Of a stretch of DNA of 64,000 nt, positions 41,589 to 50,799 are shown one piece after another. Within the stretch, counting starts at the first letter, position 1. The number at the start of each line of letters is the position of its first letter. This DNA comes from Sphingomonas_E sp042693015. Its GTDB lineage: Bacteria > Pseudomonadota > Alphaproteobacteria > Sphingomonadales > Sphingomonadaceae. The notes beneath the pieces were generated by a model. It worked only from the letters and a program-made list of their open reading frames with translations, was not told the DNA's origin and did no database searches. The stretch is from positions 2,418,001 to 2,482,000 of the forward strand of contig NZ_CP170544.1 of the NCBI RefSeq assembly GCF_042693015.1. The letters run 5' to 3'. Made by a program: the position numbers and the translations under genes.

Positions 41589-44003
41589 ATGACGAAGGCC
41601 GGGCTCGGGTTGATGATCTCGTCGATGGCACTGGCCATCGGCACCGCGGTGCCGGCGGCCTTCGCACGGGATGCCGTTTCTCCCGACGTTCCCCGGCTGG
41701 ACCCAGCTCCGCAGGACCAGGCGAGTTCGGCGGGCGACATCGTCGTTACCGCACGGCGGTCCGAGGAGAGCATCCAGTCTGTGCCCGTATCCGTCGCGGC
41801 CTTCAGTAGCGAGACTTTGCGCGAAAACTCGGTCTCGACACCCGAAGACCTCCAGCTGAGCACGCCAGGCGTGTATCTCTCGGGCAATGGCGGGCGCCAG
41901 AATTCCAATTTCGTGATCCGCGGCCAGTCGAAGGCGCTCTCGGGTCCGAGTTCGCCGGCGGTGATCAGCTATTTTGCGGAAGTGCCGAACCCGGTGTTCG
42001 GGAGCTTCACGCCCCAGTTCGATCTGAGTTCTATCCAGGTACTGAAAGGACCACAGGGTACGCTGTTCGGCCGCAACACGACAGGCGGCGCAGTGCTGAT
42101 CTCGCCACAGTCGCCCACGGCCGATCTCGAGGGCTATGTCCAGGCTGCTTATGGCAATCTTGACAATCGCGAACTCGAAGGCGTCCTCAACGTGCCGGTC
42201 GCAGAGGCAGTCCGGATCCGGCTCGGCGGCGCCTGGCATGAGCGCGACGGCTATACGACCGACCTCACCCACCCCGATCGCAAGCTGGACAATATCAACG
42301 ATTATACGCTGCGCGGCTCGATCTGGATCGAGCCCGTCGAGGGTCTGACCAACGTTACGATCTTCGATTATTACAAGAGCAGCACGCACGGTTTTGCGAG
42401 CATTCTGGTCGACGTGTTCCCCGGCAACACGCTGTTGACCGCGCTCGGCTTGCAGCAGCCATTCTTCGATGAACTGGCCGCGCAGCAAGCCCGCGGACCC
42501 TTCGTCCATGCCCAGCCCAATGTCGGCTATGAGCGCAATCGCCGTTTCGGCATCACCAATCGCACCGAATGGGAGCTCAATGACGATCTGACGCTCGTCA
42601 ACATCTTCGGCTACCGCGATACGAAGGTCGCCTACAACACCGACTCCGGCACGGGCCGCGTCCTCGCCGATGGCACGGGTGCCTTCCCCGCCGGCACGCC
42701 TGTCGACCTTATCCAGGCGTCGCTCACCAACGAGGTCCACCAGTACAGCAACGAGCTGCAGCTGCGCGGCACGTCGTTCGGCGACAAGCTCGAATGGCTT
42801 GTCGGTGGCTTCTATTTCAAGGCCAAACCCTCGGGACCGCAGGGCAACACCGTGGGCTTTGCCCAGGTCCCGGGCTTCGAGACCGCACGCGGCGCCTATA
42901 CCTTCATCACGGAGGACAGCAGGGCCGTCTTCGGCAATGTCCGCTACAATCTCGACGAGATCGCCGACGGCCTGCAGGTCGAGGCCGGGATCCGCTACAC
43001 CAAGGACAAGATCGGAGCCTGCACCGGCATCGGCCCCACGGCATCGTCGGGCGATGTCGAGCCCGATCAATGCTTCGTCGGCAGCTCGACAATGACCAAC
43101 GCGTCGCTCAACAAGGCCAAATCCAACGCCACGACCTGGCAGATCGGCGTCAACTGGCAGGCAACCGACAATATCTTCGCCTATCTCGTCTCCCGCCACG
43201 GTTATCGGGCAGGAGGCGTCAACAGCCCGTCCTTCACCGGGCGACTGGTCGACTTCCAGACCTTCGCGCCCGAAGATGTCACCGATATCGAGGCGGGCCT
43301 GCGTTCCGACTTCGACATTGGCGATGTCCAATTGCGTTTCAACGTAAGCGGCTTCATCGGCTGGTACGACAATGTCCAGACGGCCCTGACGGGCGTCCAG
43401 ACCGTGCTCGGCGTCTGCACGCCGGGCGTCGACAATCCCGCGCCGATCTCGCCCGACGGTGATTGCGATCCCAACAACGATCCGGCCGGTGGCACCTTGC
43501 TCGTCAACATCGGCGAAAGCCGGGTGTCGGGTATCGACATCGACGGCATCGTCCAGTTCGATCGGCGGCTGTCGTTCAACTATGCCGTCAACTTCCTGTG
43601 GCCGGAGACGACCAGCTTCGACGCCCCGGCAGCCATCGCGCCGTTCGTGTCGGAGGACAAGATCCCGTTCAACAACACCGCCAAGCAGACCTTCACGGCG
43701 GGCGTCCGCTATGAGCTGCCCGTTCCGGAATCGATCGGCGAGATCGTGTTCAATGCCGACTATTACTGGTCAGACAAGCTCTCTTACAGCGGGACGTTCC
43801 TGCCATCTTACGACGTGGTCAATGCCCGTCTCGACTGGAACCGGATCGGCGGCACCGCGATCGACGCATCGATCTACGCGCGCAATCTGTTCGACGAGGA
43901 ATATGCTGCGGCGGCCAATGCGTCGGGCGCATTTCTCGGCTTCACGACCGCGATCTTCGCCCCGCCGCGCACCTATGGCGTCGAGCTTCGTTACCGTTTC
44001 TGA
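41589..44003 (+). CDS. TonB-dependent outer-membrane receptor
   Basis: An 804-residue receptor from the ATG at 41589, preceded by GGGGAGGACAGG; the frame stays open further upstream, without a signal peptide. A signal peptide (about residues 1-27, ending AFA) is followed by a TonB-box-like GDIVVTARR, a plug domain with SVPVSVAAFSSETL, TPGVYLSG and LKGPQGTLFGRNTTGG, and a beta barrel ending in ELRYRF with the usual terminal Phe. It would import a hydrophobic or siderophore-like ligand using TonB energy. Its position next to oxygenase genes suggests uptake of the cluster's growth substrate. Confidence 0.95.
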   Translation: MTKAGLGLMISSMALAIGTAVPAAFARDAVSPDVPRLDPAPQDQASSAGDIVVTARRSEESIQSVPVSVAAFSSETLRENSVSTPEDLQLSTPGVYLSGNGGRQNSNFVIRGQSKALSGPSSPAVISYFAEVPNPVFGSFTPQFDLSSIQVLKGPQGTLFGRNTTGGAVLISPQSPTADLEGYVQAAYGNLDNRELEGVLNVPVAEAVRIRLGGAWHERDGYTTDLTHPDRKLDNINDYTLRGSIWIEPVEGLTNVTIFDYYKSSTHGFASILVDVFPGNTLLTALGLQQPFFDELAAQQARGPFVHAQPNVGYERNRRFGITNRTEWELNDDLTLVNIFGYRDTKVAYNTDSGTGRVLADGTGAFPAGTPVDLIQASLTNEVHQYSNELQLRGTSFGDKLEWLVGGFYFKAKPSGPQGNTVGFAQVPGFETARGAYTFITEDSRAVFGNVRYNLDEIADGLQVEAGIRYTKDKIGACTGIGPTASSGDVEPDQCFVGSSTMTNASLNKAKSNATTWQIGVNWQATDNIFAYLVSRHGYRAGGVNSPSFTGRLVDFQTFAPEDVTDIEAGLRSDFDIGDVQLRFNVSGFIGWYDNVQTALTGVQTVLGVCTPGVDNPAPISPDGDCDPNNDPAGGTLLVNIGESRVSGIDIDGIVQFDRRLSFNYAVNFLWPETTSFDAPAAIAPFVSEDKIPFNNTAKQTFTAGVRYELPVPESIGEIVFNADYYWSDKLSYSGTFLPSYDVVNARLDWNRIGGTAIDASIYARNLFDEEYAAAANASGAFLGFTTAIFAPPRTYGVELRYRF

Positions 44004-44018
44004 TTTCAGGAGAGCAAC

Positions 44019-44372
44019 ATGGCCAACCCGTCGAGCGACGAAATCGCGACCTTCCTGCGCGAGCAATATCTGCTCTGGAACGACCAGAAGCGCGATGAGC
44101 TCATGGCATATTTTCGCCGCATGGCGCCCAACGGCTTCACGATCGAATATGTCGGCCGCCTGCCCCAGGACGGCGAGCAGGCGATGGAGGAGATGTTCGC
44201 CCAATATGGCGGGAAGTGCCGCACAGACCTTCTCCAGCTGCTCGTCAACGGCAATGAGGCGGCAACCTATGTCGACAACCGCTTCGTCGACACCGATGTC
44301 GGCATGCCGAGCATAGAGACCTACAAGTTCGAGGATGGCCGGATGCAGATCCGCTATTTCCACCAGGCCTGA
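44019..44372 (+). CDS. NTF2/SnoaL-like small protein
   Basis: A 117-residue cone-fold (NTF2-like) protein with the typical N-terminal helix, EEMFAQYGGKCRTDL core, and VDNRFVDTDVGM plus FEDGRMQIRYFHQ ending strands. Family members are isomerases, hydrolases or binding proteins. The substrate is unknown. It starts 15 bases after the TonB receptor stop with AGGAGAG upstream, so it is probably co-expressed with it. Confidence 0.75.
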   Translation: MANPSSDEIATFLREQYLLWNDQKRDELMAYFRRMAPNGFTIEYVGRLPQDGEQAMEEMFAQYGGKCRTDLLQLLVNGNEAATYVDNRFVDTDVGMPSIETYKFEDGRMQIRYFHQA

Positions 44373-44396
44373 TACAGCAACCGGAGAGGATCAGGC

Positions 44397-45752
44397 ATGA
44401 CCCCGGATTATGGCGCGGCCGGCGAGGAGCGTATGCGGGCCTTCGTCGAGGCGCAGACGGGCGGCCGGATCATCCGCATGGAACGGCAGACGCGCTGGCG
44501 GCCCGCCTGGTTCGTCGATGTCGAGCGCGACGGCGAAATCCTGCATCTTCACCTTCGCGGTGACCGCGAGGGCGATGTCTCGATCTTTCCCGAACTGAAG
44601 CGCGAAGCCGATGTCATGAGTGTGCTAGGCGACCATGGCATTCCCGTGCCGCGCATCCATGGCTATTGCGCGGACCCGCCGGCGATCCTGATGGATGCCC
44701 TGCCCGGCAGCCGCAACGTGGCGGACGCTGCCAGCGACAGCCAGCGCCAGGCGATCGCGCGCGACTATATGGCCGCGGTGGTCGCGATGCATCAGGTACC
44801 GGTCGAGGCGTTTGCCGAAAAGGGCATTGCCGTCCCCGAGGGCGCGGAAGCCATCGCACTGGCCGGACTCAATGCCTATCTGCCGCACTATCGCCGGACC
44901 AAGAGCAAGCCCGAACCGATGCTCGAGTTCGTCATTGGCTGGATCCGGCGAAACGTCCCGCGTCATCGGAGCATTCCTTCCTTCATCCAGTTCGATTCCG
45001 GCCAGTTCCTGTTCGAAGATGGCCGCATGACCGGCCTCTACGACTTCGAATTCAGCATGATCGGCGACCCGATGGTCGATCTCGCGACCATGCGGATGCG
45101 TGACAGCTACGAGCCGCTGGGCGACGAGCTGCGCACGCTCTGCGGGCACTATGAGGCCTTCAGCGGCCAGAGGGTGGATCACGCGGTCATCGACTATCAC
45201 ACGCTTCAGTTCGCGACGCTCGGCACGATGCAGTTTGCCGGCACGGTCGGCGAGCCTCGGCCCGGCGATCCGCATGCCGTCTATCTCGAGTTCGACCTCG
45301 CGCTGCGCCAGACGATCCTGCTCGCCATGGCCGCGCTGACCGGCGTCACGCTGGAGGAAGAGCCGCCACTCACGCCGCGATCCGGTGACAATGAAGCCCT
45401 GATCGCCAAGCTCGCGGATACCGTGGCCGGCATCGAAGGCGCTTCCGAGATGGACAGGTCGGGCAAGGATTTTGCCGTCCAGTTGCTCGAATGGGTCGCC
45501 CGCAGCGACGCGATGGGCGCAGAAGTCGCCGCGCGCAATCTCGCCGACGTCGGCGCGCTTCTGGGACGGGATTTTGGCTCGTGGTTCGAGGCGGAAACGG
45601 CACTCGAGACCTTTGTGCTCGACGCCGGGCCGGACCAGGACGAGCGGCTGCTGCGACTGTTCGGCGCGATCGAAGCCCGTCGCATGCTGCTGTTCAGCCC
45701 GACCCGGATCGGCCAGTCCGCATCCCACGTCTGCCTGCCGCCGACACGCTGA
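44397..45752 (+). CDS. APH-type phosphotransferase family protein with altered catalytic loop
   Basis: A 451-residue protein with an aminoglycoside-phosphotransferase-like fold. Such proteins next to acyl-CoA dehydrogenases are thought to phosphorylate catabolic intermediates. Here the usual HGD-N catalytic loop reads QFDSGQFLFEDGR: Asp is kept but the His and Asn positions are changed, followed by YDFEFSM in place of DWE. Kinase activity is therefore doubtful. A long C-terminal helical extension (about 320-451) exceeds the usual 350-residue size. It lies 24 bases after the NTF2-like gene. Confidence 0.75.
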   Translation: MTPDYGAAGEERMRAFVEAQTGGRIIRMERQTRWRPAWFVDVERDGEILHLHLRGDREGDVSIFPELKREADVMSVLGDHGIPVPRIHGYCADPPAILMDALPGSRNVADAASDSQRQAIARDYMAAVVAMHQVPVEAFAEKGIAVPEGAEAIALAGLNAYLPHYRRTKSKPEPMLEFVIGWIRRNVPRHRSIPSFIQFDSGQFLFEDGRMTGLYDFEFSMIGDPMVDLATMRMRDSYEPLGDELRTLCGHYEAFSGQRVDHAVIDYHTLQFATLGTMQFAGTVGEPRPGDPHAVYLEFDLALRQTILLAMAALTGVTLEEEPPLTPRSGDNEALIAKLADTVAGIEGASEMDRSGKDFAVQLLEWVARSDAMGAEVAARNLADVGALLGRDFGSWFEAETALETFVLDAGPDQDERLLRLFGAIEARRMLLFSPTRIGQSASHVCLPPTR

Positions 45753-45777
45753 CCCTATCGGCCGGCAGGACCGGCGT

Positions 45778-45799
45778 GCCACATTCTATAGAATATGGC
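45778..45799. promoter_or_regulatory. 22-base inverted repeat, candidate GntR operator
   Basis: The core ATTCTATAGAAT (45783-45794) is a perfect palindrome. The symmetry extends to GCC/GGC at the outer ends with one mismatched pair. It lies 40 bases before the GntR regulator gene and no second copy was found by eye in the window, so autoregulation is the simplest reading. Confidence 0.6.
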
Positions 45800-45838
45800 G
45801 TCACGAACATCGCCGCACTGGTGATGCTGTGAGGTGGC

Positions 45839-46561
45839 ATGACGAGCGTTCGTGAAATCGGAGCCGGTGAGGCCTTTGTCGGACGCCTGGCCTCGCCCTC
45901 CACGCTCCGCCAGGCGGTCGTCGACAAATTGCGCGACGCCATTGTTTCCGCGGAGATCGCACCCGGTACGCTGCTCCGAGAGACGGCTCTCGCCCGAAGT
46001 CTCGGTGTCAGCGCGACACCGGTCCGCGAGGCGCTGGGCGAGCTCGCCTCCGAAGGGATCGTCGAGATCCAGGCCCATCGCCTGAAGCGAGTGACTCCGA
46101 TCGATTTTCCCGCGACCCTCGACCTGTTCCGGGTCCAGACCGAATTGTGGCGGCTCGGCTATGTCTGGGGCCTCTCGAAGGTCGGCGTCGAGCAAATTCG
46201 CCTGCTCGAAGCCGCCATAGGCCGCTATCGCGCAGCACTCGATGCGGCCGATTTTCCCGCAATCATCGGCGCGGGCCACGATTTCCACACGGTATTCATA
46301 TCGGCGTCGGCCAACAGCGAGTTGCTGCGTTCCACGCTCGACCGGCGATCGCTGATCGCCCGCTTCATTCTCCTTCATGGCCGCTCGACCCTGTCCTTGA
46401 AGGGCCTGCGTCATCATGAGGCCATGCTCGCCGCTTTCAGACGAGGCGACACGGCCGACCTGCTTGCGCGCCTCGACCAGCTGTCCGCGCGTCTGATCGT
46501 CATGGCGCAGCACGCTCCCGGACAATCGGTCCGTCCCACTCCCCTCCGACCGGTCAACTAG
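45839..46561 (+). CDS. GntR-family regulator with FCD ligand domain
   Basis: A 240-residue regulator. An N-terminal winged helix (about residues 20-85) has LRDAIVSAEIAPGTLLRE, LARSLGVSATPVREALGELASEGIVEI, typical of GntR/FadR. The C-terminal helical FCD domain (about 95-225) has the metal and ligand-binding His and Asp positions (DFHTVFI, HHEAMLAA). It most likely responds to an acid or CoA-linked intermediate of the pathway. A palindromic operator lies just upstream. The acyl-CoA dehydrogenase gene follows 11 bases later. Confidence 0.85.
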   Translation: MTSVREIGAGEAFVGRLASPSTLRQAVVDKLRDAIVSAEIAPGTLLRETALARSLGVSATPVREALGELASEGIVEIQAHRLKRVTPIDFPATLDLFRVQTELWRLGYVWGLSKVGVEQIRLLEAAIGRYRAALDAADFPAIIGAGHDFHTVFISASANSELLRSTLDRRSLIARFILLHGRSTLSLKGLRHHEAMLAAFRRGDTADLLARLDQLSARLIVMAQHAPGQSVRPTPLRPVN

Positions 46562-46572
46562 AAGAGGCCAGC

Positions 46573-47736
46573 ATGGATTTCGAACTACCCGAGGAATATC
46601 GCGCGTTCCGCGACATGGTCCGCCGCTGGGTCGACAAGGAGGCCCCCAAGGACTGGGCGCGCATGCTCGAGAAGGACGAGCATAATTATCCTTTCGTCCT
46701 GTGGGACAAGCTGACCGAAGCGGGCCTACACGGTGTCGGCATCTCCGAGGATTATGGGGGCCAGGGCGGCGACGTTGTCACCCAGATGCTGCTCGCGCGC
46801 GAGCTCGCGCGGACACTTGGCGGCCTCGCATGGATCTGGGGCATCACCTCGTTCGCGGGGTCCAAGTCGATCGGCCTCTATGGCACGGCCGAGCAGAAGG
46901 CGAAGTTCCTGCCCGAGATCGCCAATGGGCGGCTCAAGGCGGCGATCGCCTTCACCGAACCGGCCGGCGGCACCGATCTCCTCGGCTCGATGCAGACGAC
47001 CGCGGAGCGTGTCGAGGGCGGCTGGGTGCTGAACGGCGAGAAGATCTGGAGTTCGTCGGCCCATGTCGCCGATTATCTCCTGCTCATCGCCCGGAGCGAC
47101 AAGACCGCCGAAAAAAAACATCAGGGCCTGACGCTCTTCTGGGTGCCGACTACGACCGATGGCGTGAAGGTCACGCCGCTCGCCAAGCTCGGCATGCGCT
47201 CGATGGGGTCGTGCTCGATCCATCTCGACAATGTGTTCGTGCCGGACGACCTGGTCCTCGGTGAGCCGCACAAGGCCTGGTACATGCTTTTGCCCACGCT
47301 CAATAACGAGCGGATCATGGTCGGCGCCTTCTGTCTCGGCGTCATCGACGGCGTCCTCGAAGACGCGGTCGACTATATGCAGCAACGCAAGGCCTTCGGC
47401 GGTATCATCGGCCGCTTCCAGGCCCTGCAGCATTATGTCGCCGACATCGCGACAATGCAGAAGACCACCGAGCTGATGCTGCATTTCTGCGCAGGCAAGC
47501 AGAGCCGCGGCGAGAATGTCGGTGTCGAGGCGAACATGCTCAAGCTCATGGCTTCGGAGAATGCCAATGCGGCGGCCGACATGGGCATTCAGATCATGGG
47601 CGGCATGGGCTATTCGGCGGAAACCGACATGCAGCGCTACTGGCGCGATTCCCGCCTGTGGCGGATCGGCCCCATCACCAACGAAATGGTCCGCAACGGC
47701 ATCGCCGAATCCCTCGGGCTGCCCCGATCCTTCTGA
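46573..47736 (+). CDS. acyl-CoA dehydrogenase family flavoprotein
   Basis: A 387-residue ACAD. The N-terminal helical domain, AIAFTEPAGGTD, WVLNGEKIWSSSA and LGMRSMGSCSI strand-domain motifs, and a final helical domain are all present. FAD-dependent alpha,beta-dehydrogenation of an acyl-CoA is expected. The C-terminal position that usually carries the catalytic Glu before GT reads RIGPITNEM, so the base may sit elsewhere or the enzyme may be atypical. AGAGG upstream of the ATG. It is in one run with GntR, P450 and the flavoprotein at 49120. Confidence 0.85.
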   Translation: MDFELPEEYRAFRDMVRRWVDKEAPKDWARMLEKDEHNYPFVLWDKLTEAGLHGVGISEDYGGQGGDVVTQMLLARELARTLGGLAWIWGITSFAGSKSIGLYGTAEQKAKFLPEIANGRLKAAIAFTEPAGGTDLLGSMQTTAERVEGGWVLNGEKIWSSSAHVADYLLLIARSDKTAEKKHQGLTLFWVPTTTDGVKVTPLAKLGMRSMGSCSIHLDNVFVPDDLVLGEPHKAWYMLLPTLNNERIMVGAFCLGVIDGVLEDAVDYMQQRKAFGGIIGRFQALQHYVADIATMQKTTELMLHFCAGKQSRGENVGVEANMLKLMASENANAAADMGIQIMGGMGYSAETDMQRYWRDSRLWRIGPITNEMVRNGIAESLGLPRSF

Positions 47737-47784
47737 TGCTGGTCGCCTTCGCCGACCAGCAAGCCTTCATCCATGGAGAGTGAA

Positions 47785-49005
47785 ATGGGATTCGAATTCC
47801 CGGTGCTTCCAAAGCCCGACCATGTGCCAGCCGAACTCGTTCAGCCCTTCCCGTTCGTGTTCGGGCTGACGACCGACAAGGACCCGTTCAACGACCTGGC
47901 CGACTCCGTGCATGAAGGGCCGGACATCATTTACGCGATGCACGCCTATCCCGGCGGCACGCCTGCATGGGTGCCCCGGCGGATGGCCGATCTGCGCAAG
48001 ATCTATTTCGATACGGAGCATTTCTCGAGCAAGGACTTCTCGCCCTTTTCCAAGCTGATCGGCGAGACCTGGAACAACCTGCCGGCCGAGCATGACCCGC
48101 CGATGCACGGGCTCTATCGCAGCATGGTCAACCCGCTCTTTACGCCAAAGGCAATGGCGGCTCTGGAGGACCGGATCCGTGCTTATGCGCGCGATTATAT
48201 CCTCGCGTTCCAGACCAAAGGCGAATGCGAGTTCATGGCGGACTTCGCCTTCGAATTCCCGATCAAGGTCTTCATGGAACTGATGGGCCTGCCCCATGAC
48301 AAGACCAGCGAGTTCCTCGACTGGGAGATGAACCTCCTCCACAATCATGACCTCGGCAAGATCGCCGCTGCCACCCGCAGCGTCGTCGACTATCTGCGGG
48401 GCGAGATCGAGGACCGGCGGCGCAATCCGACAGAAGACCTGATCAGCTGGGGCGTCCAGGCACAGGTCGAGGGCCGCTCGCTCACCGAAGACGAGCTGAT
48501 GGGCTTCTGCTTCAACCTTTTCATTGGCGGGCTGGACACCGTCTCGACCAACATGGGCCTCCATTTCCGGCATCTCGCCGAGCATCCGGACGACCAGGCG
48601 CTGCTTCGCGCCAGTCCGGCCCTCATACCCAATGCCATCGAGGAGATGATGCGCGCCTATCCGGCGGTGACGACGTTCCGCACCTGCATCAAGGAAACGG
48701 AACTGAATGGCGTGCGCTTCCTGCCAGGCGACAAGGTGGCGATGAGCACGACTCTCGGCGGCCGCGATCCGGCCGAGTTCCCGGACCCCGCCGCCGTCCG
48801 CTTCGATCGCAGGCCCCGCCATGTGAGCTTCGGCTTCGGGCCGCACATCTGTCTCGGCATGCACCTTGCGCGTCGCGAGATGCGGATCGCCATGGAGGAG
48901 TTCCTTGCCCTCATCCCGGAATTCCACCTGCCGGAGGGACATGTCGTCGTGAGCCATATGGGGATGATCCAGCCGGTGGCGCTGCCGCTGGTCTGGAAAC
49001 CCTGA
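47785..49005 (+). CDS. cytochrome P450
   Basis: About 406 residues from the ATG at 47785, with GGAGAG directly upstream; an ATG at 47773 is also open. The I-helix motif FIGGLDTVST is present, as are the ExxR motif in IEEMMRAYP, and heme-binding FGFGPHICLG with Cys356. It is a soluble bacterial class I-type P450, so it needs a ferredoxin and reductase, neither of which is in the window. The expected reaction is hydroxylation of a hydrophobic substrate, together with or after the Rieske step. Confidence 0.95.
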   Translation: MGFEFPVLPKPDHVPAELVQPFPFVFGLTTDKDPFNDLADSVHEGPDIIYAMHAYPGGTPAWVPRRMADLRKIYFDTEHFSSKDFSPFSKLIGETWNNLPAEHDPPMHGLYRSMVNPLFTPKAMAALEDRIRAYARDYILAFQTKGECEFMADFAFEFPIKVFMELMGLPHDKTSEFLDWEMNLLHNHDLGKIAAATRSVVDYLRGEIEDRRRNPTEDLISWGVQAQVEGRSLTEDELMGFCFNLFIGGLDTVSTNMGLHFRHLAEHPDDQALLRASPALIPNAIEEMMRAYPAVTTFRTCIKETELNGVRFLPGDKVAMSTTLGGRDPAEFPDPAAVRFDRRPRHVSFGFGPHICLGMHLARREMRIAMEEFLALIPEFHLPEGHVVVSHMGMIQPVALPLVWKP

Positions 49006-49087
49006 TCGACGGAACCGGTGGGGGTGCGGGTCAGCGCCCCATAGCGAACCGCGCACCCTAGAGAGCGATAGGTCCGGAACCCCGGAG

Positions 49088-49109
49088 GGGGAGGCAAAAG
49101 ACCCTCCCC
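49088..49109 (+). promoter_or_regulatory. hairpin just upstream of the flavoprotein gene
   Basis: A seven-bp GC stem (49088-49094 with 49103-49109) with an eight-base loop ends ten bases before the ATG at 49120. It could lower readthrough or affect ribosome access between the P450 and flavoprotein genes. Confidence 0.35.
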
Positions 49110-49119
49110 GACTGGAGCG

Positions 49120-50799
49120 ATGCCGATGCAATGGGACCTGGATTTCGATATTGTCTGCGTGGGATCCGGGCTTGGAGGCCTGACCGCAGCGCTGACAGCG
49201 GCCGAGCATGGTGCTCGCGCGATCGTGCTGGAAAAATATGAACTTCTCGGCGGCGTATCAGCCTTGTCGTCGGGGCAGCTGTGGCTCGGGCCCAACCATC
49301 TGGCTGAAGCGGCCGGCATCGCGGATACCGAGGCGGCGGCCGAGGCCTATCTCGGTCACCTGTCCCAGGGTTTTGCCACGCCCGAGCGCCGGGCCAATTT
49401 CATCAGACGGGCGCCCGAGGCGCTCCGCTACCTAACCGATGTTCTTGACGTCGAGATGGCCGTCGTCCGCGGGCTTCCCGACTATTATTTCCCGGCCGTT
49501 TCCGGGTCACAGGCCGAAGGGCGCTATGTCGAGGTTCTGCCCTTTCCGGCCGACAGACTGGGCGACTGGGCCGACAAGGTCCTGACCTCGCCATATGGCG
49601 ACGGCTACAGTTTCACCACCTCCAATGAGTGGGTCGAGATGCAGAAAGGCGGGACGCCTGTGGGCGTCTGCCTCCTGCGCCACGTTGAAGCAGGCGAACG
49701 GTGCGCCGGGGCGGGTCTCGCGGCCGCGCAGGTGCTCGCCGCGCGCGATCGGGGCGTCGAGATGCGGACATCGACCGAAGTGATCGATCTGGTGCTCGAT
49801 GATGGCAAGGTTGCCGGGGTCATCGTGCGCGATGCCAAGGGCACCCACCGAATTCGCGCGCGATCGGGTGTGGTGCTCGCGACCGGCGGCTATGACTGGA
49901 AGGCCGACTATGTCCGGGCATTCGATGCCTTGCCCGCGGCCGGCAGCATGGCTCCGCCCACCATATCCGGCGACCATATTGTCATGGCGGCCAAGGCGGG
50001 CGTGATCCCCGTGCCCGCCCGCGCTCCGTCGCAAAGCCCGATCTTCGTCGGCTACAAGGTGCCGGCGGAGACCGTCTATGGCGAGCCATCCTATCGCATG
50101 TGGCTGCCGGGCGCGCCGCATTGCATCGCGGTCAACGCCACCGGTCATCGCTTCGCCAATGATGCCTTCTATCCCGATGTCGCCACCAAGGTTGCGCGCT
50201 TCGACGGGCAGCAACAGGGTCAGCCCAATTGGCCGGCTTGGATCGTCTTCGACCAGAACATGCTGGACAAATATGGCATGCTGCCGGGCTGGCCCGGCCA
50301 GCCGATGTCCGAAGGCATGGGGGTGACGGCGGCAACCCTTGGCGAGCTGGCGGTGGCGACGGGAATCGACGCAGTGGGCCTTGAGGCTACCGTGGCCCGC
50401 TTCAACCGGTTTTGCGAAGACGGGGTCGACCATGATTTCGCGCGCGGCTCGGTGCCGTGGGGACGGATCATGACCGGAGACCCGCGACTTCCCAATCCCA
50501 ATATGGCGCCGCTGGAGAAAGCACCTTTCCATGCGGTGAAGATCGAGCGGGTGACGATGGGCGTGCCGACAGCGGGCCTTCCCATCGACATCGATGCCCG
50601 CGTCCTCGCAGCCGATGGCCTGCCCGTTCCAGGACTTTATGCCGCGGGCAACTCGGCCGCCTGGCTCGACATTGGTGGCGGCTACAATAGCGGCATCGCG
50701 AACACGCGCGGCCTTCTTTACGGCTATCTGGCGGCGCTCGACATGGTACGCACGCGCCGCGCCGACGCACCAACGGACACGCAAGGGGTTCCGGCATGA
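49120..50799 (+). CDS. FAD-dependent oxidoreductase, 3-ketosteroid-dehydrogenase-like
   Basis: A 559-residue flavoprotein. The FAD-binding GSGLGGLTAAL and LEKYELLGG motifs are at the N-terminus, then GGVSALSSGQLWLGP, a pattern close to the KstD/fumarate-reductase-like group. Near the end LYAAGNSAAWLDIGGGYNSG is the typical closing FAD motif. The group includes 3-ketosteroid delta1-dehydrogenases and other enone dehydrogenases; substrate cannot be assigned. TGGAGC precedes the ATG. Its stop overlaps the next SDR start by four bases. Confidence 0.8.
   Translation: MPMQWDLDFDIVCVGSGLGGLTAALTAAEHGARAIVLEKYELLGGVSALSSGQLWLGPNHLAEAAGIADTEAAAEAYLGHLSQGFATPERRANFIRRAPEALRYLTDVLDVEMAVVRGLPDYYFPAVSGSQAEGRYVEVLPFPADRLGDWADKVLTSPYGDGYSFTTSNEWVEMQKGGTPVGVCLLRHVEAGERCAGAGLAAAQVLAARDRGVEMRTSTEVIDLVLDDGKVAGVIVRDAKGTHRIRARSGVVLATGGYDWKADYVRAFDALPAAGSMAPPTISGDHIVMAAKAGVIPVPARAPSQSPIFVGYKVPAETVYGEPSYRMWLPGAPHCIAVNATGHRFANDAFYPDVATKVARFDGQQQGQPNWPAWIVFDQNMLDKYGMLPGWPGQPMSEGMGVTAATLGELAVATGIDAVGLEATVARFNRFCEDGVDHDFARGSVPWGRIMTGDPRLPNPNMAPLEKAPFHAVKIERVTMGVPTAGLPIDIDARVLAADGLPVPGLYAAGNSAAWLDIGGGYNSGIANTRGLLYGYLAALDMVRTRRADAPTDTQGVPA

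Noticed and set aside
41439..43331. 630-codon minus-strand frame opposite the TonB receptor
   Set aside because: A shadow of the receptor gene: composition is repetitive Ala/Gly/Asp and no family is recognised.
47767..49209. 480-codon minus-strand frame over the P450 gene
   Set aside because: It is the antisense of a confident P450 with all heme motifs.
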